A DNA stretch of 7,492 bases from JBJHAX01 sp050480705 (GTDB lineage: Bacteria; Actinomycetota; Nitriliruptoria; Nitriliruptorales; Nitriliruptoraceae). Both the position numbers and the translations under genes were made by a program. A model generated the notes under the pieces. That model had not been told where the DNA came from and ran no database searches. It saw nothing but the letters and a program-made list of their open reading frames with translations. Below, in pieces: positions 1-5,763 of the stretch (position 1 is its first letter; every line of letters begins with the position of its first letter). The stretch is taken from contig JBJHAX010000077.1 in NCBI GenBank assembly GCA_050480705.1, forward strand, positions 1-7,492. Reading direction: 5' to 3'.

Positions 1-538
1 GGATCTGGATGGTTTGGAGGTCTGCCGGCGCATCAGGAACGTTTCACAGGTTCCCGTGATCGTGGTCAGCGCTCGCGGTGAAGAGATCGATCGCGTGATG
101 GGTCTGGAGTTCGGCGCCGACGACTACCTCGTCAAGCCGTTCTCCTCCCGGGAGCTCGTCGCGCGAATTCATGCACTGCTCCGTCGCGCACACCGGGTCC
201 CGGGGAATCCGGGAACGAACGCCGAAGGCGGCGAACAGGGACCGGGGCCGCAGCACTTCGGTGCGCTCACCCTCGACCGGCGCACGAGGACCGTGACCGT
301 CGGTGATCGGCCGGTCGACCTGACGGCGAAGGAGTTCGACGTCCTAGCCGCTCTGATGCACGACCCGGGAGCGGTCCGCCGGAGGCAGGATCTGATGGAC
401 GATGTCTGGGACGATGACTGGTACGGGTCGACGAGGACGCTCAACGTGCACGTGGCGAGCCTGCGGTCGAAGCTCGGGGATCCTCGCTGGATCGAGACCG
501 TGCGGGGCGTCGGGTTCCGCATGGCCCCGCTGGACTGA
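1..538 (+). CDS. OmpR/PhoB-family response regulator, 5' end cut off by the window
   Basis: DNA-binding response regulator of a two-component system; when phosphorylated it should bind promoter DNA through its winged helix. The reading frame is open from base 2 with no start in view (visible residues DLDGLEVCRRIR), so the N-terminal half of the receiver, including the phosphoacceptor Asp, lies outside the window. The conserved receiver Ser (VVSARG, visible residue 23) and Lys (LVKPF, residue 45) are present. A Gly/Pro-rich linker leads into an OmpR-type winged helix at about residues 86-176, with LTAKEFDVL, the TRTLNVHVASLRSKLG recognition region and the typical ending VRGVGFRM. The TTG at 14-16 is an internal Leu codon, not a start. 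The gene ends 40 bases before a histidine kinase gene on the same strand, its likely partner. Family assignment is firm; the regulon cannot be read from the sequence. Confidence 0.95.
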   Translation, partial: DLDGLEVCRRIRNVSQVPVIVVSARGEEIDRVMGLEFGADDYLVKPFSSRELVARIHALLRRAHRVPGNPGTNAEGGEQGPGPQHFGALTLDRRTRTVTVGDRPVDLTAKEFDVLAALMHDPGAVRRRQDLMDDVWDDDWYGSTRTLNVHVASLRSKLGDPRWIETVRGVGFRMAPLD

Positions 539-578
539 CCGTGCCCCCAGCCGCGACCGGGCCAAGAGTGGCACCTAG

Positions 579-2006
579 ATGATGATGCGCCAGATCCTTT
601 CGCGGATGCTCGGGCCGCTCATCATCGCGCTACTGCTGTTCGTCGTCCCATTGGCGGTCCTGCATGAACGTGACGCGCGTGCACAGGTGATCGAGCTGGT
701 CGAGCGCCGGGCAGCCAGCATCGCACTCGTCGCGGGAGTGCCGGCCGATTTCGCCGATTGGGACACGATGGCGCTCCGTGCCCTTCCCGGCGTGGAAGGT
801 GAGCAGACTGCCTTGGTCGACCTCGACAATCGGGTGCTCGCCGGCGCACTGCTGCCAGAGGCAGTGCTGGACAGTCCTGCGGTCGCCGACGCACGTAAAG
901 GCGAGCTGTCCGGCTCCATCGACGGCGGAACTGACCTGGTGGTGGGCGCCGCACCGGTGGTCGCCGACGGTTCGGTCGTGGCGACGGCAGTCGTGGTCGT
1001 TCCTGCTTCCGAGGTGGGGGAACGAACCCGTGCGACTTTGCTGCTCCTCGCCGGTGCCGCACTGGCCCTGATCGCTGCAGCCACCATGGCCGGCCGTGCC
1101 CTCGCCCGGTCGATCGTACACCCGATCGAAGAACTCGATGACGTGGCTTCCCGGCTCAGCGCCGGCGATCTGAATGCACGTGTCTCGGTCAAGGCGGCGC
1201 CGCTGGAGCTCAGGCGCTTGGGACAGCACCTCAACGAAGGCGCCGACCAACTCGCCCGGTCGATTGATCTGCAGCGCACCTTCGTGGCCGACGCATCACA
1301 TCAGTTGCGATCGCCCTTGACGGCGTTGCGCCTCCAGCTCGAGAACGCGGAGTTGGCTGCCCCGAACAGCACAGCACACCTGCAGGGGGCGCTGCGGGAG
1401 ATCGAACGCCTCACCGCGATCGTCGACGGCCTTCTGGCCCTCGCACGAACCGAAAGTGCTGGGTCCGACCCGGTCACGATCGAGGTCACCGAGATAGCGC
1501 TCGACCGCGTTCGCGCCGCCGCTACCGCGGCGGATCATCGCGTCGATGTGACGATGGCCGACGTCGACGACGTCACCGCCTGGTGCATTCCAGGGGGACT
1601 CGAACAGATACTCGACAACCTGCTGGACAACGCGGTGCGCGCCTCGCCGACCGGCGCGCTGGTCGAGGTATCCGTCGACGACCGGGGGGATCACGCGGTC
1701 ATCCGTGTGAGTGACCGGGGTCCCGGCCTCTCCGATGCCCAGCGCGAAGCTGCCTTCGAGCGGTTCTGGCAGGCGTCCACGGGTGCCGGTTCGGGGCTTG
1801 GCCTGCCAATCGCTGCCGCGATAGCCCGAGCCAGCCACGGATCGATCGAGCTTCTCCCCCGATCTGGCGGAGGGCTGATCGCCGAGGTCCGGCTGCCGAT
1901 CGCGTCACCTATACATCCAACGTCGGCGCGAAGCGAACGGGTGCCGCGCTATGGGCCGTCCGACCAGTCATCAAGGTCCTCGGATGACGCAGGCCGCCCG
2001 AACTGA
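579..2006 (+). CDS. Membrane sensor histidine kinase (HAMP, HisKA, HATPase)
   Basis: Sensor kinase of 475 residues, presumably phosphorylating the regulator encoded just upstream. Residues 11-28 form a first membrane helix. Residues 30-150 form an extracytoplasmic sensor region with no motif I recognise; its end (GAAPVVADGSVVATAVVVV) resembles the last strands of a CACHE/PAS-like fold, which is inference. A second membrane helix at about 152-175 is followed by a HAMP linker (about 172-225). The H-box is FVADASHQLRSPL with phosphoacceptor His241. The ATPase domain has the N-box DNLLDNA (346-352), G1 DRGPGL (379-384), F-box FERFW (393-397) and G2 GSGLGLP (404-410). An in-frame TAG directly before the ATG at 579 excludes a longer protein; three ATG codons in a row leave the exact Met open by two codons. 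After the ATPase domain a polar tail of about 34 residues runs into the terminator hairpin. The signal is unknown. Confidence 0.95.
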   Translation: MMMRQILSRMLGPLIIALLLFVVPLAVLHERDARAQVIELVERRAASIALVAGVPADFADWDTMALRALPGVEGEQTALVDLDNRVLAGALLPEAVLDSPAVADARKGELSGSIDGGTDLVVGAAPVVADGSVVATAVVVVPASEVGERTRATLLLLAGAALALIAAATMAGRALARSIVHPIEELDDVASRLSAGDLNARVSVKAAPLELRRLGQHLNEGADQLARSIDLQRTFVADASHQLRSPLTALRLQLENAELAAPNSTAHLQGALREIERLTAIVDGLLALARTESAGSDPVTIEVTEIALDRVRAAATAADHRVDVTMADVDDVTAWCIPGGLEQILDNLLDNAVRASPTGALVEVSVDDRGDHAVIRVSDRGPGLSDAQREAAFERFWQASTGAGSGLGLPIAAAIARASHGSIELLPRSGGGLIAEVRLPIASPIHPTSARSERVPRYGPSDQSSRSSDDAGRPN

Positions 2007-2021
2007 CGCTCGGGCGGCCTG
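1990..2021 (+). terminator. Hairpin terminator overlapping the kinase stop codon
   Basis: A perfect 12-bp inverted repeat (CAGGCCGCCCGA at 1990-2001, its complement at 2010-2021) encloses an 8-base loop that contains the TGA stop of the kinase gene at 2004-2006. The right arm is followed by TTCTGGG, so the T tract is poor, as is common for terminators in high-GC bacteria. The left arm encodes the last residues of the kinase. The stem could also stop transcription arriving from the opposite strand (the AMIN-like gene ends at 2078), but no T tract follows on that side. The stem is seen directly; its function is inferred from position and shape. Confidence 0.65.
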
Positions 2022-2077
2022 TTCTGGGCCACACCTGCCCGGGTCGGCGACCTGGATGGCCGTCGAGCTGGCGGTTG

Positions 2078-2842
2078 TCAGGCGGGCATGACCTCGAGGT
2101 ATTTGACCTTGACCCAGCCGGTTCGGTCCTTCAGCCAGATCTGCACCCAGGTCTCCCCGTCACGCTTGGCGCGGTTTCCTGTCGTTCGGATTTTCACGGT
2201 GCTGGCGTCCAGCTTGGCCACGGTGTCGCCACCGGGACGATCACGGACCTTGAGCGTGGCATCCGGGGCGATGCCAACGATCTGGTGATCTGCCGGCTCC
2301 ACACGGCTGCGCAGCTTCGTGTCCTTCGTCGGCGTCAAGGGTGTCGCGACATCGATCACGACACGCTTCGGGTTGCTGAGCGTGAACGTCCGGTAGCCCG
2401 TCTGTGCGCTGACGTCCAGGACGACCGTGACCTTGTCTTTGCTATTGCCGATGATGATGGCCTGGCGCAGCGTCGGCAGCTTCGTGGAGATCACGTTCGG
2501 ACCTTGGTAGGCCGTCGAACCGCTCGAAGCCGGCCGGACGATGGCGGGCTTGAAGGTCACGACCGTAATGGCCGAGCCCTTCAGATCAACTCGCCGGCCC
2601 GCGACATCCCTGATCGCAACAGGCGACACGTCATCGACCGGGATCACCTTGACCGTCGGCTGCGTGCGACGCATCTCGAACACGATCCGGTCGAACCCAC
2701 GGTGCCCACCGACGGTTATCGCACGAATCTCAGCGCGCTTGGTCGCAGCCTCCACAGGAGTTGCGACCGCCACCGCGGACACCATCGAGGCCAGCAGAAC
2801 GAATGTCAGGGCGCTGGTCAACCGCCAATTGAAACGTCTCAT
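2078..2842 (-). CDS. Secreted AMIN-like domain protein with C-terminal SH3b domain
   Basis: Exported protein of 254 residues, probably acting in or at the cell wall. Residues 1-33 form a Sec signal peptide (RR near the start, hydrophobic LTSALTFVLLASMVSAVAVA, VEA-A cleavage site); no lipobox Cys is present. Residues about 37-167 match the pattern of the actinobacterial AMIN-like domain (HRGFDRIVFEM near its start, YRTFTLSNPKRVVIDV near its end). Residues about 193-252 look like a bacterial SH3 domain (LKVRDRPGGDTVAKL, WVQIW, GWVKVKYLE). AMIN domains in other proteins help localise cell-wall proteins and SH3b domains often bind wall peptides; no catalytic domain is visible, so binding or scaffolding is the inference. 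The ATG at 2842 is chosen because GGGGAGG ends 8 bases before it; a GTG at 2851 lies inside that ribosome-binding site. Divergent from the gene at 3117. Confidence 0.85.
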   Translation of the reverse strand: MRRFNWRLTSALTFVLLASMVSAVAVATPVEAATKRAEIRAITVGGHRGFDRIVFEMRRTQPTVKVIPVDDVSPVAIRDVAGRRVDLKGSAITVVTFKPAIVRPASSGSTAYQGPNVISTKLPTLRQAIIIGNSKDKVTVVLDVSAQTGYRTFTLSNPKRVVIDVATPLTPTKDTKLRSRVEPADHQIVGIAPDATLKVRDRPGGDTVAKLDASTVKIRTTGNRAKRDGETWVQIWLKDRTGWVKVKYLEVMPA

Positions 2843-2850
2843 CGCGGTCA

Positions 2851-2857
2851 CCTCCCC
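2851..2857 (-). promoter_or_regulatory. Ribosome-binding site that decides the start of the AMIN-like gene
   Basis: On the minus strand the sequence GGGGAGGTGACCGCGATG places a strong anti-16S match (GGGGAGG) 8 bases before the ATG at 2842. The in-frame GTG at 2851 begins with the last G of this element and so cannot be served by it. This supports a 254-residue rather than a 257-residue product. Confidence 0.8.
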
Positions 2858-3107
2858 GGAGTACGCCGGTCGTCCGTACGGATTACAGGACGCATCCGGT
2901 ATTGCATCTCAATTGTACGAAATGGCTGGACAAGCAACGGCGTTACTCATACCAGGATTCGGCCTGAATCACGCCAAGACTCGGCCAGTTCAGCGCCTTG
3001 CCACCTCCCTCTTTGCTCCTGCACAACGTCCTGCTCCTGCACGCCTACATGGGAATCACCCCACACGTTGGTTTCCCTGGCGTACAGGACGTACCGTCTG
3101 AGCCCTC
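2852..3107. other. Divergent intergenic region with promoters for both flanking genes
   Basis: About 270 bases separate two divergent start codons (2842 minus, 3117 plus), so both promoters should lie here. The region is less GC-rich than its surroundings around 2900-2960. A minus-strand TACAAT (2917-2912) could be a -10 element, but no good -35 sits at 16-18 bases from it. On the plus strand TTGGTT (3068-3073) and TACCGT (3092-3097) are 18 bases apart and form only a weak candidate. There is a 10-bp palindrome TCCGTACGGA at 2873-2882 and an 11-bp direct repeat at 3014-3042. I see no small gene with a convincing start and coding character. Confidence 0.55.
3014..3042. repeat. 11-bp direct repeat, 18-bp period, upstream of the DUF3298-like gene
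   Basis: TGCTCCTGCAC occurs exactly at 3014-3024 and again at 3032-3042, separated by 7 bases, in noncoding DNA about 75-100 bases before the plus-strand start. Such spaced direct repeats can be regulator sites, but nothing in the window names a binder. A chance or slippage origin is also possible. Confidence 0.5.
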
Positions 3108-3113
3108 AAGGAG
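3108..3113 (+). promoter_or_regulatory. Ribosome-binding site before the DUF3298-like gene
   Basis: AAGGAG lies only 3 bases before the ATG at 3117 but 6 bases before the in-frame GTG at 3120. The GTG is therefore a credible alternative start, which would remove one residue. Confidence 0.65.
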
Positions 3114-3116
3114 CTG

Positions 3117-4037
3117 ATGGTGAGACCGACGGCCGCACCACGAAGACGGCCGTTGCTCTTCGTCATCGGCATGGTGCCGCTGTCCGTGGCGGCCGCGGTC
3201 GGGCTGTCCATGGTCGGTGCACTGACCGAGCCGAACGTGCCGCGTGTTCTTCCACCGCCGGACGCCGCCCCGGCCGCGTTCGGCGAGCTGGCGCCCGGGA
3301 TCGTGCGCGAGGAGCCATGGACCCCTGCCGACATCGTCGACGAGGATCCCTGGGCCATGTTCGACGAGCTGGACGGAGTCGCGCCCTGGCGGCACCGACT
3401 GCCGCATGCGCGCTACGGACGCGACGCGACACTCGGCGCCTACTTCGTCGAGGAGGCGGTGGTGCTCACCGAACCAGCGCCCTGCTACCACTTCGCACGC
3501 ATCGTCCGCGGCGTCGGGGTGGACCTCGACGAGCCGGCGGCGAGCCGCATCACCGGACAGATCATGGCGTGGATGGACCCTCCCTACTTCGCCGGGGTGG
3601 ACCCGCCCGAGGGCCTGCGCAGCTGCGCGACCAGTGATCGCTCCCAGTGGGGATTCGTGATCGAACAGGTCGAACCGGTCGCATGTGCGCTGCCTGGACG
3701 TGAAGTTCGCTGTTTCGTCGCCGCCGAGTGGCGGCACGACTTCGGGGATCGCGACCGGTGGTGGGTGAACCAGCTCGTCTTCGACGCGGCCAGCGGAGAT
3801 CTGCTCGCCGACGCTGACTTGCATGCCGACCTGGACGTCGCCGGGCTGCAGGCACTTGTCGGCGAGGTGCTGTGTGACGCCGGGTTGACGTGCGATCCCG
3901 TTGGCTTCGACGGAAGCCAGCTGCGTCCCACGGCCGACTCGGTCGTCGTCTTCCTGTCCCCCGGAGACCTGGAGGGTGTCGACGACGGAGTGCAGCTACG
4001 CATCGACCGTGACGTGCTGCCGACACACCCTACATGA
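3117..4037 (+). CDS. Membrane-anchored extracytoplasmic protein with RsiV/DUF3298-like C-terminus
   Basis: Protein of 306 residues without a confident family name. A basic start (RPTAAPRRR) and one hydrophobic segment at about 12-35 look like a signal anchor, leaving the rest outside the membrane. Residues 40-90 are Pro/acidic with two EEPW/DEDPW-like motifs, probably a linker. The C-terminal part, about 216-301, follows the layout of DUF3298/RsiV-type domains: WWVNQLVFDAASGDLLADADLH, then LQALVGEVL, then LRPTADSVVVFLSPGDLEG and GVQLRIDRDVL. In the family, RsiV is an anti-sigma factor that binds lysozyme, but no anti-sigma segment is visible here before the membrane helix, so that role should not be transferred. 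Six Cys (123, 170, 190, 199, 253, 259), all on the outer side, could form three disulfides. The stop codon lies within a tail-to-tail overlap with the minus-strand gene ending at 4030. Existence as a gene is well supported; domain assignment is moderate. Confidence 0.8.
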   Translation: MVRPTAAPRRRPLLFVIGMVPLSVAAAVGLSMVGALTEPNVPRVLPPPDAAPAAFGELAPGIVREEPWTPADIVDEDPWAMFDELDGVAPWRHRLPHARYGRDATLGAYFVEEAVVLTEPAPCYHFARIVRGVGVDLDEPAASRITGQIMAWMDPPYFAGVDPPEGLRSCATSDRSQWGFVIEQVEPVACALPGREVRCFVAAEWRHDFGDRDRWWVNQLVFDAASGDLLADADLHADLDVAGLQALVGEVLCDAGLTCDPVGFDGSQLRPTADSVVVFLSPGDLEGVDDGVQLRIDRDVLPTHPT

Positions 4038-4173
4038 GCGCCTCGTCGCCTGCACCGGTCAACTCGACCTTGGTGCGGGAAATCCTGCCCCTGGACCCTT
4101 TCTGAATGACCACGATCTCTGCGGCATCGAGTTTCGCGAGGTGAGCGCCCGAGACGCTCGATCTCGGCGAGGT
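4030..4173 (-). CDS. C-terminal fragment of a winged-helix regulator, cut by the assembly gap
   Basis: The last 47 codons of a minus-strand gene that runs into the Ns. The translation contains SGAHLAKLDAAEIVVIQKGS, then RGRISRTKVELTGAGDEALM and a TAG stop. This matches the end of MarR/ArsR-like winged-helix domains: recognition helix HLAKL.AAEIV, wing strand VIQKGSRGRISRTKV, then ELTGAG (usually L-T-x-x-G). It is probably of the small stand-alone type of about 95-100 residues. The first helices and the start codon are missing; they must lie in the gap or on an unplaced piece. It follows the kinase gene on the same strand, so it may be the last gene of that operon. Its stop overlaps the end of the convergent gene at 4037 by 8 bases. 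No start codon is visible, so simple start-to-stop searches miss it. The alternative is chance similarity, which I consider less likely. Confidence 0.65.
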   Translation of the reverse strand, partial: TSPRSSVSGAHLAKLDAAEIVVIQKGSRGRISRTKVELTGAGDEALM

Positions 4174-4183
4174 NNNNNNNNNN
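4174..4183. other. Assembly gap (10 Ns) flanked by a 9-bp identical sequence
   Basis: Ten Ns join two contig ends. CGGCGAGGT is found immediately left (4165-4173) and immediately right (4184-4192) of the Ns. This is either an unmerged contig overlap, a short tandem repeat, or coincidence. Ten is a common placeholder length, so the real distance is unknown. Confidence 0.95.
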
Positions 4184-4214
4184 CGGCGAGGTCGTGCCCA
4201 CCACGCTCGAATCG

Positions 4215-5762
4215 TCAGCTATGGCGGTCTGACACGTCTGAAGACGTCACGGCATTGACGTCGGGACCTGGACCGTGGCGCGGCAGGGTCACCGTGAACG
4301 TGGTGTTGCCGGGACGCGATACGCACTCCAAGCGCCCGTGGTGTTCCTTGACGACGATGCGGTGCGTCGTCGACAGCCCCAAACCCGTGCCGCTACCTGG
4401 CGGTTTGGTGGTAAAGAACGCGTCGAACATCTTCCGGCGGGTCTCTTCAGGGATTCCCGGCCCGTTGTCGCTGACCTCGACGATGACCTCATCGTCGGTG
4501 GACCGCGCGACGAGACGCAGAGTGGGGCGTCCGGCAGGCACCTTCGTCTCACCGTCTGTTGCCGCGCCCGGCCCGTTGGCCGCGCCATCCGCCAGCGCAT
4601 CCGCAGCGTTGTCGATCAGGTTCGTCCAGACCTGATTGATGTCGCCACCGACCGCAGTGATCCTTGGAAGCCCGTCTTCGTAATCGCGTTCGACGACGAC
4701 ACCGCCGAGCTTGTGTCCCAGCAGGACCAGCGTCGATTCGAGTCCTTCGACGACGTCGACATCCTGGACCGGGGCGCGGTCCAGGTACGCGTAGCCCTTG
4801 AGGGCAGCCACGATGTGCGACAGTCGGCCCGACGCATCCGTGATTCCACGGACCAGTGCCCGAACTTCGGCGGCCGCCGCCGCGAACGCCAGCGCGTCGC
4901 GCAGCACGACGCCGTCCGTAACGTCATCCGCCGGCCCTACGTGGGCCGACCCGTGTTCACGTTCCATCGCGGCCAGGCTGGTCAGCAGATTCCTCAGTCC
5001 AGCGAGGTCGAAGCCGGCATCGACCAGTTCGGAAGCGATCCGCCAACCGTCGTCCACGCCGTGCGCGTCGAGCAGGTCCGCGACGGCGTCATCGAGATCG
5101 CTTCGCTCCAACGCACCCAGCGCGGTCGTGAACGAAACCGCGGAGCTACGACTCGCGACCTCGGACCACACCGCCGCACGGGCACGCCCACCGTCGCCGA
5201 CCGGGTTCAGCAGCATGGCGATGAGGTGATCCAGGCGTTCCTCCAGGCTGCTCGCCGCACGTTGGACCGCCGCGGCAGGATTGTTGAGCTCGTGTGCGAT
5301 TCCGGCGGTCAGAGTGCCCAACTGGGCCATGCGCTCGTTGTGACGCAGCTGTTCGGCGGTGTCATCCATCCGAGTGACCAACCCGGTGAAGACCGCACGG
5401 GCCGCTTCGGGGCTTGAAGCCAGAAGATCATCGAAAGTGGTCTTGGGAATTCCCACGAGTACGGCCGCGTCGCGCGCCTTGACCGTTGCGGTCCTCGGGG
5501 TTGCGCGCAGAAGCGCCATCTCACCCACGACCTCGCCAGGCCCGTGCACCGCGAGGACGACGTCGTGGCCTTCCGAATGCTTGACGATCTCCAGGCTGCC
5601 TTCGACCACTACGTACGCGCGGTCACCGAGATCGCCCTCGTGGAACAGGATCTGGCCGGCCTCGAGCCGAATCTCATCGACGTCAGCACAGATGGCTGTC
5701 AGCGTGCCAGGAGCCACGTCGGTGAACAGGCCCAGCTGCTGGAGTCGATCAGCGCCGGGCAT
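4215..5762 (-). CDS. Soluble histidine kinase with N-terminal cyclic-nucleotide-binding-type domain
   Basis: Cytoplasmic sensor kinase of 515 residues with no membrane helix. Residues about 11-130 form a CRP-type cyclic-nucleotide-binding domain (AGQILFHEGDLGDRAYVVVEG at 35-55; phosphate-binding cassette GEMALLRATPRTATV at 80-94 with Glu81 and Arg90 kept, so ligand binding is possible). The H-box LGTLTAGIAHELNNP has His157. The ATPase domain has the N-box VWTNLIDNAADAL (378-390), G1 SDNGPGIP (431-438), FDAFFTTK (446-453) and G2 GSGTGLGLS (456-464). His157 and the N-box are about 220 residues apart, against about 106 in the other kinase here, so a long, probably helical insert is present. The ATG at 5762 is chosen because it follows the upstream stop by one base (TGA-C-ATG); a GTG/ATG further up would lie within that gene. 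Likely partner: the receiver of the preceding fusion protein. Confidence 0.92.
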   Translation of the reverse strand: MPGADRLQQLGLFTDVAPGTLTAICADVDEIRLEAGQILFHEGDLGDRAYVVVEGSLEIVKHSEGHDVVLAVHGPGEVVGEMALLRATPRTATVKARDAAVLVGIPKTTFDDLLASSPEAARAVFTGLVTRMDDTAEQLRHNERMAQLGTLTAGIAHELNNPAAAVQRAASSLEERLDHLIAMLLNPVGDGGRARAAVWSEVASRSSAVSFTTALGALERSDLDDAVADLLDAHGVDDGWRIASELVDAGFDLAGLRNLLTSLAAMEREHGSAHVGPADDVTDGVVLRDALAFAAAAAEVRALVRGITDASGRLSHIVAALKGYAYLDRAPVQDVDVVEGLESTLVLLGHKLGGVVVERDYEDGLPRITAVGGDINQVWTNLIDNAADALADGAANGPGAATDGETKVPAGRPTLRLVARSTDDEVIVEVSDNGPGIPEETRRKMFDAFFTTKPPGSGTGLGLSTTHRIVVKEHHGRLECVSRPGNTTFTVTLPRHGPGPDVNAVTSSDVSDRHS

Positions 5763-5763
5763 G

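Noticed and set aside
2843..2851. GTG start at 2851 for the AMIN-like gene
   Set aside because: It overlaps the ribosome-binding site, which is ideally spaced for the ATG at 2842.
2873..2882. 10-bp palindrome TCCGTACGGA as an operator
   Set aside because: A palindrome of this size is expected by chance fairly often in a region of this length, and it has no second copy.
2075..3637. Plus-strand open frame of 520 codons
   Set aside because: It lies opposite the signal-peptide-bearing AMIN-like gene, crosses the divergent promoter region and then runs out of frame through the gene at 3117. Its translation is rich in His, Arg and Asp with no domain motif; high GC content makes such frames common.
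3584..4204. Minus-strand open frame running through the Ns
   Set aside because: It depends on an arbitrary gap length for its frame and is antisense to the gene at 3117 for most of its length. The winged-helix reading to the stop at 4030 is in another frame and has real family features.
4275..5417. Plus-strand open frame of 380 codons
   Set aside because: It is fully antisense to the kinase gene, which has all kinase motifs. Its product is Arg/Gln/Asp-rich with no recognisable domain.
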